DNA of 64,000 bases from Mesorhizobium sp. WSM3862 (GTDB lineage: Bacteria > Pseudomonadota > Alphaproteobacteria > Rhizobiales > Rhizobiaceae): NCBI RefSeq assembly GCF_002294985.1, contig NZ_NSGE01000012.1:1-64000 (forward strand), written 5' to 3'. Shown piece after piece: positions 48,181-57,146 of the stretch. The notes under the pieces were generated by a model, which was not told where the DNA came from, did not search any database, and was given only the letters and a program-made list of their open reading frames with translations. The stretch's first letter is position 1. The number at the start of each line of letters is the position of its first letter. A program made the translations under genes and the position numbers.

Positions 48181-48927
48181 ATGAATGATACAGCTCTCGC
48201 GGATGTGCTGCCGAAGCTCACCGGCAAGATCAGTCGCGACCGCATTCGACTGATGCGGGTACCGCGCCCGCCGAAGGATCTGATCGACGGCTTCAAGCGG
48301 ATCGGCGACGCCACCAGCGTCATCTCGGACATCATGGATGAGCTCGGTATCACCGGCGCGGTTGGCGCATCGGTTCTGAAGCCGACCCTGCCTTCGGTGT
48401 CGATCGTCGGTCCGGCGCTTACGGTGCGCAACATCCTGCAACGCGAGCATGTCTACGAAACGGCGAAAAACCACGTCAACCGGATGGCGGAGTTCGAGGC
48501 CCACAACCTGGCGCTGCCGGGCGACGTTGTGGTGATCGAGGGCGTTGCCGGCGTTTCGAACATGGGCGGAATTTCGGCCCAGACCGGAAAACGGCAGGGC
48601 GAGGCCGGAGCAATCGTGGACGGAGGCGTTCGCGACCTTGGGCATTCGCGGCGGGTCGGATATCCGCTTTGGGCCAGCGAGATAACGCCTGTCACAGGCA
48701 AATGGCGCATCGAGACCGTGGAGATCAACGGCGAAATCCAAGTCGCCGGCGTGCGCGTTGCTCCAGGCGATATCGTCGTTGCAGACGAAACCGGCGTCTG
48801 CTTCATCCCGATTGCCCGGGCCGCCGAAGTTCTGGCAAAGGCGCTGAGGAAGTCGGCGCTTGAAGAGGCCAAGTGCGAAGCAATCGACGCCGGTACCTCC
48901 GTTGCGGATCTGCCGGGCAATGCATGA
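48181..48927 (+). CDS. RraA-family aldolase / demethylmenaquinone-methyltransferase-like protein
   Basis: A 248-residue protein of the HMG/CHA aldolase-RraA family. Active-site features are VDGGVRDLGHSRRVGYPLWA (Arg and Asp for substrate and metal) and APGDIVVADETGVCFIPIAR. Members cleave 4-hydroxy-4-methyl-2-oxoglutarate or decarboxylate oxaloacetate. The N-terminal 35 residues are longer than in RraA itself. First gene of an operon with a 2-hydroxyacid dehydrogenase, SDR, MFS importer and RidA, so a role in catabolising a branched hydroxy/oxo acid fits (inference). Confidence 0.88.
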   Translation: MNDTALADVLPKLTGKISRDRIRLMRVPRPPKDLIDGFKRIGDATSVISDIMDELGITGAVGASVLKPTLPSVSIVGPALTVRNILQREHVYETAKNHVNRMAEFEAHNLALPGDVVVIEGVAGVSNMGGISAQTGKRQGEAGAIVDGGVRDLGHSRRVGYPLWASEITPVTGKWRIETVEINGEIQVAGVRVAPGDIVVADETGVCFIPIARAAEVLAKALRKSALEEAKCEAIDAGTSVADLPGNA

Positions 48928-48948
48928 GGCGATAGGTCAGGTCACCCC

Positions 48949-49935
48949 GTGAGAAAGCTTCGCGTCGCCATCATCAACGACTACCAGGACGTGGTCCGCA
49001 CGCTGGACTGCTTCTCCAGGCTGGACGGCCACGACGTCACGATCTGGACCGATATCGTCGAGGATGTCGACATTCTGGCAGATCGCCTGGCGGAGGCGGA
49101 CGTCCTGGTGCTGATGCGCGAGCGCACCAAGATCGACGAAGCTTTGCTGAGCCGCCTTCCCAAGCTGAAGCTCATAAGCCAGAACGGCCACATTCCCCAC
49201 ATCGATCTGGCGGCCTGCGACAGGCACGGTGTCGTCGTTTCGTCCGCTCTGACGTCGCGTCCGTCCTATTCGACGGTCGAACTCACCTGGGGGCTGATTC
49301 TTGCGGCGATGCGCAACATTCCTTTCGAGAGCGCGTCGCTGCGGCAAGGCCATTGGCAGACCACCATAGGCCTCGGCCTGCGCGGCCGCGTCCTCGGCAT
49401 CTATGGTTTCGGCCGCTTGGGCTCGATGGTGGCGCGGATCGGCAAGGCCTTCGGCATGGAAGTGCTGGTCTGGGGACGCCAAGGTTCGTTGGATCGCGCT
49501 AAGGCCGAGGGTTTCAGCGTGGCACAAGACAAGCCGTCCCTGTTCAGGCTGTCGGATGTTCTCAGCTTGCATCTGCGGCTGAATGCCGAGACCACCGGCG
49601 CGATTGGGCCTGACGACCTGGCCTTGATGAAGCCGACGGCTTTGCTTGTGAACACCAGCCGTGCCGAGCTGATCCAGCCGGGCGCTTTGGTGGCGGCGCT
49701 GAAGAGCGGTCGCCCCGGCAAGGCGGCAGTCGACGTGTTCGAACGCGAGCCGCTCACCAATCCGGACGACGCCCTGCTCAGGCTTCCAAACGCCCTGTGC
49801 ACGCCGCATCTCGGCTATGTCGAGCGCGACAACTATGAGTTCGCGTACGGCAATGCGTTCGACCAGATCGTAGCCTTCGCGGGCGGAACCCCGATCAATG
49901 TCCACTCCGCTGGCGGCCAGAAACAGGATCACTGA
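48949..49935 (+). CDS. D-2-hydroxyacid dehydrogenase family protein
   Basis: A 328-residue NAD-dependent enzyme. Start is GTG 48949. The nucleotide fold is [20 protein letters not shown]. Catalytic Arg is in [15 protein letters not shown], Glu in VDVFEREPL, and His in [13 protein letters not shown]. The N-terminal substrate domain ([20 protein letters not shown]) is the form common in phosphoglycerate-dehydrogenase-like proteins of unknown substrate. 21 bases separate it from rraA, and the SDR starts immediately after. Confidence 0.9.
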   Translation: MRKLRVAIINDYQDVVRTLDCFSRLDGHDVTIWTDIVEDVDILADRLAEADVLVLMRERTKIDEALLSRLPKLKLISQNGHIPHIDLAACDRHGVVVSSALTSRPSYSTVELTWGLILAAMRNIPFESASLRQGHWQTTIGLGLRGRVLGIYGFGRLGSMVARIGKAFGMEVLVWGRQGSLDRAKAEGFSVAQDKPSLFRLSDVLSLHLRLNAETTGAIGPDDLALMKPTALLVNTSRAELIQPGALVAALKSGRPGKAAVDVFEREPLTNPDDALLRLPNALCTPHLGYVERDNYEFAYGNAFDQIVAFAGGTPINVHSAGGQKQDH

Positions 49936-49936
49936 A

Positions 49937-50725
49937 ATGAACCTCGAGCTCGACGGGAAAATTGTCCTCATAACCGGGGGCAGCAAGGGAATAGGGCTGG
50001 CCTGCGCACGCGCCTTTGCCAGGGAAGGGGCCCGCGTGGTGATTGTGTCACGCAGCCAGGAGAACCTCGACAACGCCAAGAAAAAGCTGGCCGCCGAGGG
50101 GCTGTCGGCAACGAGTTTCGCCGCCGATCTGTCGGACGGGCTTGCGGCAAAGCAAATGGTCGCCGCGCTCGAGGAGCAGGTGGGGCCGATCGCGTCCCTG
50201 GTCAATTCGGCCGGCGGCGCCAGGAGAGTTGCCCCCGACGAACTGACGCCGGACAAATGGCGTGTCGCGATGGACGCGAAGTTCTTCACCTACATGAACG
50301 TCACCGACTACGTCCTGCCGCTGATGGTGGCGCGGGGCGCCGGCACGATCGTCAACATAGTCGGCACCGGCGGGAAGATCGCGTCACCCATGCATTTGCC
50401 GGGAGGCGCCGCCAACGCGGCGCTGATGCTCGCCTCGGCGGGGCTGGCAGCGGCGTGGGGGCATGCAGGCGTAAGGGTGAACGTGATCAATCCGGCCGCC
50501 ACCATGACCGAACGCCTGCAATTGTCGCTTGAAGTCGAATCCAGGGTGACTGGCAAGACGCCGGAAGAACTGCTGCGGCTGAACGAGCAGCGAATTCCGC
50601 TGCGGCGCTACGCAAATCCTGAAGAGGTGGCCGATGCCGCGCTTTTCCTCGCCAGCGCAAGATCCTCCTACGTGACGGGCGCTTCGCTGACCATGGACGG
50701 AGGACTTACGCCACTGGTTGTCTAG
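49937..50725 (+). CDS. SDR-family protein lacking the canonical Ser-Tyr-Lys triad
   Basis: A 262-residue short-chain dehydrogenase fold: [20 protein letters not shown] (cofactor loop), [23 protein letters not shown], and C-terminal [23 protein letters not shown] 49937 follows one base after the preceding stop. The YxxxK motif is replaced by GGAAN (residues 156-160), and the catalytic Ser region reads NIVGTGGK. It is otherwise intact and in an operon, so either it uses different chemistry or it is a non-oxidoreductase. A related SDR group with GGxxN sequences is known to me only by recollection. Confidence 0.88.
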   Translation: MNLELDGKIVLITGGSKGIGLACARAFAREGARVVIVSRSQENLDNAKKKLAAEGLSATSFAADLSDGLAAKQMVAALEEQVGPIASLVNSAGGARRVAPDELTPDKWRVAMDAKFFTYMNVTDYVLPLMVARGAGTIVNIVGTGGKIASPMHLPGGAANAALMLASAGLAAAWGHAGVRVNVINPAATMTERLQLSLEVESRVTGKTPEELLRLNEQRIPLRRYANPEEVADAALFLASARSSYVTGASLTMDGGLTPLVV

Positions 50726-50757
50726 CCAGCGTCGCATCGACAAAACGGGAGGAAAAG

Positions 50758-52074
50758 ATGTTCACTTGGTACAGGGAGTTGACGTCGCGCGAGCGGAACA
50801 CCTTCTGGGGCTGTTTCGCCGGCTGGGCCGTCGATGCGATGGATGCGCAGCTCTTCAGCTTCGTGCTGCCGATCCTCATCGCGGCCTGGGGAATGACGAC
50901 GGCGCAGGCCGGCTATCTGGCCACCGCGACGCTGCTCTCCGCGGCGATCGGAGGGTGGCTCTGCGGCTATCTCGCCGACCGTTTCGGCCGTGCCCGCATC
51001 ATGCAGTTCACGATCCTTTGGTTCTGCGCCTTCACTTTCCTTGCCGGGTTCGCCCAGGACTTCCAGCAACTGATGGTCTTGCGCATCATGCAGGGGCTGG
51101 GCTTCGGCGGCGAGTGGGCGGCCGGTGCGGTCCTGATGGGCGAGATCATCCGCGCCGAACATCGCGGCAAGGCCGTAGGCACCGTCCAGAGCGGATTCGG
51201 CATCGGCTGGAGCGCCGCCGCCATATTGGCTGGCGTGGTCCTGGCGCATTTGCCCCAGGATTACGGATGGCGCGTGCTGCTGATGATCGGTGTGCTCCCC
51301 GGCGTGCTGGTGCTCTATCTGCGCCGCAAGATCGAGGAGCCGGAGATCTTCGTCAAAACGCGCGAGCTCGTCGAGAAGAGCGGCGTTCGGCCCGGGCTGG
51401 GTGCGATATTTCAGCCTGACGCCCTGCGCGTGACGATCCTTTCTTCATTGCTGGCATTCGGCGTGATCGGAGTCGGCGGTGCGATCGTCAACTGGCTGCC
51501 GACCTTCATGAAGACGGTGCGCGAACTGTCGCCGAGCGCATCTGGATATTACCTGTTCGTGGTGACCGGCGGCTCGTTTTTCGGATTTCTGGCCAGCGCA
51601 TACCTGGCCGATCGTCTCGGGCGGCGGCGGACGTTTCAGCTTTTTCTGGTATGTTCATGGCTGATCACCATCGCCTATATGTTCTTGCCGCTCTCCGGCT
51701 GGTCGCTGATTATCCTGGGTGCGCCGTTCGGCTTCTTCACCATCGGAAACTATGCCGCGCTCGGCCCGTTCTTCACCGAGCTTTTCCCCTCCGCCATCCG
51801 CGCCAGCGGTCAGAGCTTCGCCTACAATTTCGGTAAGGCGGCCGGTGCGGCCGCCGTATCCAGCATCGGAATACTGGCGCAGCATATCAGCCTGGCTGAG
51901 GCGATCGGCCTTGTCGCGCTGTTGGGCTACAGCATCGCATTCGCCGCGACCCTGATGCTGCCCGAGACGCGGGGAATTCAGCTGACGTCCGGCTATGAAC
52001 CGCCCGCGCCGCGTCCCGACACCGGCGCTTCCTCGCCACCCGCGCAAGCCTCGGTTTTGCGCGCGAGACGATAG
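50758..52074 (+). CDS. MFS transporter, aromatic acid/metabolite:H+ symporter type
   Basis: A 438-residue, 12-TM importer. Landmarks: NTFWGCFAGWAVDAMDAQLF (TM1), GWLCGYLADRFGRARIMQFT (motif A), GLGFGGEWAAGAVLMGEIIR, and ASAYLADRLGRRRTFQLFLV. This matches the SHS/AAHS groups that carry sialic acid, benzoate-type and other carboxylates. Ribosome binding site GGAGG lies before ATG 50758. It probably imports the acid degraded by its operon partners. Confidence 0.9.
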   Translation: MFTWYRELTSRERNTFWGCFAGWAVDAMDAQLFSFVLPILIAAWGMTTAQAGYLATATLLSAAIGGWLCGYLADRFGRARIMQFTILWFCAFTFLAGFAQDFQQLMVLRIMQGLGFGGEWAAGAVLMGEIIRAEHRGKAVGTVQSGFGIGWSAAAILAGVVLAHLPQDYGWRVLLMIGVLPGVLVLYLRRKIEEPEIFVKTRELVEKSGVRPGLGAIFQPDALRVTILSSLLAFGVIGVGGAIVNWLPTFMKTVRELSPSASGYYLFVVTGGSFFGFLASAYLADRLGRRRTFQLFLVCSWLITIAYMFLPLSGWSLIILGAPFGFFTIGNYAALGPFFTELFPSAIRASGQSFAYNFGKAAGAAAVSSIGILAQHISLAEAIGLVALLGYSIAFAATLMLPETRGIQLTSGYEPPAPRPDTGASSPPAQASVLRARR

Positions 52075-52159
52075 GTCCTTCCAGCCGCACTCGTCGCCAG
52101 GCATTCAGACCAGCCGTTCACGAGTTTCCCGCTACAGATCGCGAAGGATCAGCAGAACC

Positions 52160-52540
52160 ATGCGCAAAAGTATTTCGGTGAAAGGACTGAGCCACAGGCA
52201 TCCAGTTCCCAATGCCTGCCGGATCGGCAACATGGTGTTCTCGGGGGCGATTCATGGCGTCAGTCCGACGACGCAGGAATTGCCGGCCGGAATGGCGGCT
52301 CAGTCGGCCAATGTGTTCGCCAACATGCGCGCCGTCATCGAGGCCGCCGGCGGCAGCGCGGAGGACATCATCAAGGTGGATATCTATCTCCGCGACAGCA
52401 GCGACAGGGTCGCCGTCAATGAAGAATGGCTGCGGATGTTTCCAGATTCCGAGTCGCGTCCGGCCAGGCACATTAGGCCGTTGACACCGGACAGCGCTTC
52501 CCTGGTGCAATGCGAATTCGTCGCAGTTGTCGAGCTCTAG
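52160..52540 (+). CDS. RidA-family enamine/imine deaminase
   Basis: A 126-residue YjgF/YER057c/UK114 protein. Seen are NMVFSGAIHGVSPTTQEL, a VFANMRAVIEAAGGSAEDII helix, VDIYLRDSS, and the catalytic Arg in SRPARHIRPL. ATG 52160 is chosen; the upstream frame overlaps the MFS gene in a different frame. It closes the rraA operon (86 bases after the MFS stop). RidA proteins near catabolic genes often hydrolyse reactive imine/enamine or acylated intermediates. Confidence 0.9.
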   Translation: MRKSISVKGLSHRHPVPNACRIGNMVFSGAIHGVSPTTQELPAGMAAQSANVFANMRAVIEAAGGSAEDIIKVDIYLRDSSDRVAVNEEWLRMFPDSESRPARHIRPLTPDSASLVQCEFVAVVEL

Positions 52541-52653
52541 ATTTGCATCTGCTGTACTCAGCGCTCGCAATTTCTGCGTGAGATCAGTTCAGGTCGATGC
52601 ATGCCGGCGCCTGCGGGTGAAGTGGTCACCTAAGACGCCGATCCACACAGCTT

Positions 52654-53367
52654 TCAATCGTGCGTGCGCTGCTGCCAGAAGGTGACGGCAAGCTGCTCGA
52701 GATGCGTGCGCATGGCCTGCTCAGCGCGATCGGGATCACGGGCCGCGATGCCGTCATAGATCGCCTTGTGCGCCTCGAACGCCGTCTTTTCCTGCCCCTT
52801 TGCCGCAAGGGTCACCGTGCGCTGTTCCTTCAGCCACTCCGAGATCTGGTCGTGCAGCGCGATGAAGACTGGATTGCGCGCCATCTTCGCCAGTTCGAAG
52901 TGGAAGGCGATGTCGGTTGAGGTGAAGCGCTCGCGGTCGCCGATCGCTTTCCGGTTGGCTTCGAGCGCAGTCGCCAGCGCCTCGAGGTCCGTGGCCGTCG
53001 CGTGCCGGGCGGCCTCGCGCGCCAGCCCAACTTCGAAGAACAGGCGCGCGCCCTGGAAGTAGCGATGTCCCTCCTCGGTCGAAAGCATCTGGCGCACGGC
53101 CGGAGCCATGCCAGTGAAGATGTGCGAGGCGGTCGGCATCAGCACCTTGGCCCGCGCGCCGTTGGTGAGTTCGACCAGCCCGGCCTTCTGCAGCGAGATC
53201 AGCGCCTCGCGGATGGCGGGCCGGCCGACGCCGAAGCGCGTCTGCAGGTCGCGCTCGGGCGGCAACTGGTCTCCGGGCTTCAGCTTGCCGGACAGGATCT
53301 GCGCCTCGAGATGCGAAGCCACGTGCTCGAAGAGCTTCTTGCGTTCTATAACGAGAGGATCGACCAT
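52654..53367 (-). CDS. FadR-type GntR-family regulator of the P450/sugar operon
   Basis: A 237-residue regulator. HTH: LSGKLKPGDQLPPERDLQTR and VGRPAIREALISLQKAGLVE. The helical FCD effector domain follows (~100-225), with metal/ligand residues in DIAFHFELAKMARNP and HKAIYDGIAARDPDRAEQAM. It resembles NanR/UxuR-like controllers of sugar-acid use. Divergent from the long operon beginning at 53551. Confidence 0.92.
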   Translation of the reverse strand: MVDPLVIERKKLFEHVASHLEAQILSGKLKPGDQLPPERDLQTRFGVGRPAIREALISLQKAGLVELTNGARAKVLMPTASHIFTGMAPAVRQMLSTEEGHRYFQGARLFFEVGLAREAARHATATDLEALATALEANRKAIGDRERFTSTDIAFHFELAKMARNPVFIALHDQISEWLKEQRTVTLAAKGQEKTAFEAHKAIYDGIAARDPDRAEQAMRTHLEQLAVTFWQQRTHD

Positions 53368-53374
53368 AGACCTT

Positions 53375-53388
53375 TCATACCATCATAC
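53375..53388. promoter_or_regulatory. Candidate GntR operator, tandem TCATAC hexamers
   Basis: TCATAC-CA-TCATAC (on the other strand GTATGA-TG-GTATGA) starts eight bases upstream of the regulator ATG. NanR in E. coli binds tandem GGTATA hexamers, so a hexamer-repeat site is plausible for this family member. No second copy is obvious before 53551. Confidence 0.45.
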
Positions 53389-53550
53389 TTGACAACCATG
53401 CAACTGCTTGCAAGGATGACCGGCAACATAACCAGACAAGGCCGGATCGGCTAGCGGCTTCGCTCGCCGAAAGCGCGTTTCCACAAGATCCCGGAAACGG
53501 CGCCCCGGCTTTGCCGAAAACAACCCGTCGTGGGACAGGGAGCGAAAGAC

Positions 53551-54486
53551 ATGCGGATCGCCATTCTGGGCGGCGGCGGTGCCATGGGCGGCATTTTCGG
53601 CGGCTATCTTGCCCGAGCAGGCAATGACGTGACGCTGATCGACGTCTCGAAGCCGGCGGTGCAAGCGATCAACGACAACGGCCTCACGATCGAGGAGAAG
53701 GACGGCTCCCGGCCGGTTATCCGCGTTCTGGCAACAACGGAGCCGTCGAAGGTCGGACCGGTCGACCTGATCATCAACTTCGTCAAATGCTATCACACCG
53801 ATGCTGCGGTCCACGCGGCGGCCCCGATGATCGCGGGGGAAACGGCGGTGCTCAGCCTGCAGAACGGCTGGGGTAACGCGCCGCGCATCGCCGGCATTGT
53901 GGGCGAAGACAAGGTTCTGGTCGGTCTGACTTACCACGGCGGCACGTTGCTCGGCCCCGGCAGGGTGAAGCATCCCGGCGTCGGGATGACCTATATCGGC
54001 GAACTGAGCGGCAAGGCGACACCTCGCCTGGACAAGGTGGTCGAGACCTTCCGTGCCGCGCAGATCGAAACCACCAGGTCCGAGCGCATCCTGGACGAGG
54101 TATGGAAGAAGCTGGCGCTGAACGCCTGCACGCTGCCGGTCGCCGGCCTATTGCATCTCATGTCGCACGAACTGGTCGCCTTCGACGGCGCCAAGTCGCT
54201 GATGGCGGCAATCCTGAAGGAAGTCGTGGCGGTTGCCAAAGCGCAGGGCATTTCGCTCGATTATGACGAGCGCTGGGCCGCCATAACGGGGTTGCTGGAG
54301 AAGGCCGTGGGCGGCAAGGCCTCCATGCTCCAGGACGTCGAGGCGCGGCGCCAGACGGAGATCGAGGTCATCAACGGCGCCATCGTCGACGCCGGCAAGC
54401 GCACCGGCGTGGCCACGCCGGTGAATGAAACCATGGTCTGGATGATCCAGGCCAAGCAAGCTCACTACCTTCAGGCCAAGGCATAG
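53551..54486 (+). CDS. Ketopantoate-reductase-like (PanE/ApbA family) dehydrogenase
   Basis: A 311-residue NAD(P)-dependent reductase. N-terminus MRIAILGGGGAMGGIFGGYL is the cofactor motif; catalytic Lys lies in EVWKKLALNACTLPVAGLLH with Asn and Glu of the ApbA_C domain downstream. ATG 53551 has GGGAG upstream. It starts the importer/P450 operon, far from pantothenate genes, so it more likely reduces or oxidises a sugar-derived 2-oxo/2-hydroxy acid than ketopantoate. Confidence 0.9.
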   Translation: MRIAILGGGGAMGGIFGGYLARAGNDVTLIDVSKPAVQAINDNGLTIEEKDGSRPVIRVLATTEPSKVGPVDLIINFVKCYHTDAAVHAAAPMIAGETAVLSLQNGWGNAPRIAGIVGEDKVLVGLTYHGGTLLGPGRVKHPGVGMTYIGELSGKATPRLDKVVETFRAAQIETTRSERILDEVWKKLALNACTLPVAGLLHLMSHELVAFDGAKSLMAAILKEVVAVAKAQGISLDYDERWAAITGLLEKAVGGKASMLQDVEARRQTEIEVINGAIVDAGKRTGVATPVNETMVWMIQAKQAHYLQAKA

Positions 54487-54522
54487 CCATGCCGGCCGCA
54501 CTTGTCAGCGCTTGAGGTCGAC

Positions 54523-56049
54523 ATGGCACCGCGCCTGCAGATCTCGCAGCTTTGCAAGACGTTCCCCGGCGTTCGGGCACTCGACGACGTGTCGATATCG
54601 GTCGAGCCCGGTGAAATCCGGGCACTGCTTGGCGAGAACGGCGCCGGCAAGTCCACGCTGGGAAAGATCGTTGCCGGCGTCTACAGCCGCACCAGCGGCG
54701 AGGTGCGGCTCGATGCCGCCGTACTCGGCGACCTCGACGAGAAGGCCGCGGGCGAGCTGGGCATCGGCATCGTCCATCAGGAAGGCTCGCTGGTGCCGCA
54801 GCTGTCGGTCGCGGAAAACATCTTTGCCGGCCGTCAGCCGACAAAATGGTTCGGCCAGGTCGATATCCGGCTGATGCGCGAAAGAGCGCACGCTCTCATC
54901 GCCCAGCTCGGCGTCGCCATCGATCCGGCAATGAAAGTGGCATTCCTGTCGCCAGCCCAGGCGCAGATCGTCGAGATCGCCAAGGCATTGTCGCGCGAAC
55001 TGAGGCTGCTGATCCTCGACGAGCCGACGGCGGCGCTGACGCTGACCGAAACCGAAAAGCTCTTCGAGATCGTGCGCCGGCTGGCCAGGGACGGCGTTTC
55101 GGTCATCTATGTCTCCCACCGCCTGGCCGAGATCTTCGCGCTCTGCGATTCCGTCACGGTGCTCAAGGACGGGCGGCTCGCCGGTACGCGCAAGGTCGCC
55201 GAGACGACGACGGACGAGTTGATACGGCTGATGGTCGGGCGCGAGGTTCATCTCACCCGCGAGGCTTCGGCGCGGCAAGCGGGACCGATCGTTTTTGAAG
55301 CCGACGGGGTCTCCGCGCCGCCGCTTGTGCGCTCGGCTTCGATCACCGTGCGCGCCGGTGAGGTTGTTTGTCTTGCCGGATTGATCGGTTCCGGGCGGAG
55401 CGAATTCTGCGAGGCCATTTTTGGCGCCAGGCGCCGCACGGCCGGCGACATCCGGATCGGAGGCGCACCGGTCGACCCTCACGGCCCGTGGGACGCCAAG
55501 CACGCCGGCATCGGCATGGTTCCGGAGGATCGCAAGACGTCGGGTCTCTTCCTCGGGATGGACCTCGTCAACAACATCGCCGCCACTGTGCTTTCGAAGG
55601 TCTCGTCCGGCGCCAACTTCTCCAACAGCAAGGCCGAACGGCTCGCAGGCGGTTTCGTCAAAGAGCTGCGCATCGCCACCCCCAGCGTGCGCAAGATCGT
55701 CGGCGAGCTTTCGGGGGGCAACCAGCAGAAGGTCCTGCTCGCGAAATGGCTGGCCATGGAGCCGCGCCTGCTCATCGTCGACGAGCCGACGCGCGGCGTC
55801 GATGTCGGCGCTCGTTCCGAAATTTATCGCCTGCTGCGCGGACTGGCGGAGAAGGGCGTGGCGCTGCTCGTCGTCTCGTCCGAGCTGCCCGAGGTGCTGG
55901 CGCTTGCGGACCGGATCGTCGTGATGGCCGAGGGCCGCACGGTCGGGGAACTGCCGGGCGAGGGGGCGACCGAAGAGCAGGTGTTGCGGCTGGCGACCCG
56001 GTTCACGTCGTCGGTCGCGAACGTACGCGAGGAAGCGGTTGGAGCATGA
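54523..56049 (+). CDS. Sugar ABC transporter ATPase with two nucleotide-binding domains (RbsA/MglA-like)
   Basis: A 508-residue tandem ATPase. NBD1: Walker A GENGAGKSTLGKI, Walker B LLILDEPTAALT. NBD2: degenerate Walker A LIGSGRSEF, signature LSGGNQQKVLLAKW, Walker B LLIVDEPTRGVDVGAR, all typical of CUT2 importers. ATG 54523 has GAGG five bases upstream; TTG 54502 in frame is less likely. The permease start overlaps its stop. Confidence 0.93.
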   Translation: MAPRLQISQLCKTFPGVRALDDVSISVEPGEIRALLGENGAGKSTLGKIVAGVYSRTSGEVRLDAAVLGDLDEKAAGELGIGIVHQEGSLVPQLSVAENIFAGRQPTKWFGQVDIRLMRERAHALIAQLGVAIDPAMKVAFLSPAQAQIVEIAKALSRELRLLILDEPTAALTLTETEKLFEIVRRLARDGVSVIYVSHRLAEIFALCDSVTVLKDGRLAGTRKVAETTTDELIRLMVGREVHLTREASARQAGPIVFEADGVSAPPLVRSASITVRAGEVVCLAGLIGSGRSEFCEAIFGARRRTAGDIRIGGAPVDPHGPWDAKHAGIGMVPEDRKTSGLFLGMDLVNNIAATVLSKVSSGANFSNSKAERLAGGFVKELRIATPSVRKIVGELSGGNQQKVLLAKWLAMEPRLLIVDEPTRGVDVGARSEIYRLLRGLAEKGVALLVVSSELPEVLALADRIVVMAEGRTVGELPGEGATEEQVLRLATRFTSSVANVREEAVGA

Positions 56050-57065
56050 GCGTGGCACAGATATCCGAGAACGAAGCGCAGGCCCCGGTCGAACAGCGCG
56101 AGGCCCTGCCGCTGCGCATTGTGCGCCGCCTGGCCAACTCGCGTGAGCTGACATTGTTCGTGCTCGTCGTGCTGCTCGCGCTGGCGATGACCATCGTCTA
56201 TCCGCACAACTTTCCTACTGGGCCCAACATGCGCGCCGTGCTGCTCAATCTGGCACCCGTCGGCATTCTCGTCTGCGGCATGATGCTGCTGATGATCGCC
56301 GGCACATTCGACCTGTCCGTCGGATCGACGCTCGCGCTTTCCGGGGTCTGGGCAGGTGTAGTTGCCGGCTGGTGGGGCTGGCCGGCAGAGGCAGCTCTTC
56401 TCGTCGGCGTTCTGGTTGGTGCGGTTGCCGGCTTGATCAACGGGCTGATCGTCACGCGCATCGGCATCAACGCGCTGATCGCGACGCTCGGCACGCTCAC
56501 CATCTATCGCAGCCTGACCTATGTGACGGCCGGAACGGGCGTCACGCCGATCTCCGACAGCTTCGCCGAATATGGCCGCGCCGCCGATCCGATCCTGCGC
56601 ATCCAGTCGCCGTTCTGGGCGATGCTGATCCTCGTGCTGGTCGGCGGCTGGCTGGTCGCACGCACCCGCTTCTTCCGCCAGTTCTATTTCGTCGGCGGCA
56701 ACCCGCGCGCGGCCCAACTGTCCGGCATCCGCGTCGACAGGCTGATCCTCATCGGCTTCATCATAATGGGTGCGCTGGCAGGCATCGCCGGTGTGCTCGG
56801 GGCGGCGCGGCTCAACAGCGCTGTTGTCAATGCCGGCGTCGGCATCGAACTCAAGGTCATCACCGCAACGGTCCTTGGCGGCGCCAGCCTCAAGGGCGGC
56901 GAGGGCACCGTTCTGGGCGGCATTCTCGGCGTGCTTTTCATCGCGCTGATCGAGAACGCCATGATCATCAACGCGGTTGGCGTTTTCTGGCAGGGACTGG
57001 TCGTGGGGCTTGTCCTGCTGTTCGCCGTTTCGCTCGACCGCTTCAAGACCGCGGGCCGCGGCTAG
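56046..57065 (+). CDS. Sugar ABC transporter permease (RbsC-like)
   Basis: A 339-residue BPD_transp_2 permease with ~10 hydrophobic segments. LLMIAGTFDLSVGSTLALSG is the diagnostic RbsC segment, followed by GLINGLIVTRIGINALIATL, YFVGGNPRAAQLSGIRVDRL and TVLGGASLKGGEGTVLGGIL. CUT2 family, for monosaccharides or related compounds. ATG 56046 overlaps the ATPase stop (ATGA). Confidence 0.93.
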   Translation: MSVAQISENEAQAPVEQREALPLRIVRRLANSRELTLFVLVVLLALAMTIVYPHNFPTGPNMRAVLLNLAPVGILVCGMMLLMIAGTFDLSVGSTLALSGVWAGVVAGWWGWPAEAALLVGVLVGAVAGLINGLIVTRIGINALIATLGTLTIYRSLTYVTAGTGVTPISDSFAEYGRAADPILRIQSPFWAMLILVLVGGWLVARTRFFRQFYFVGGNPRAAQLSGIRVDRLILIGFIIMGALAGIAGVLGAARLNSAVVNAGVGIELKVITATVLGGASLKGGEGTVLGGILGVLFIALIENAMIINAVGVFWQGLVVGLVLLFAVSLDRFKTAGRG

Positions 57066-57146
57066 GCCGGCGGGAACCGAGGGGAATCCGGCAAGGCCGG
57101 TGAACTGCAAAAACTGGGAACAGAACCCAATCAGGAGGAAACGGGA

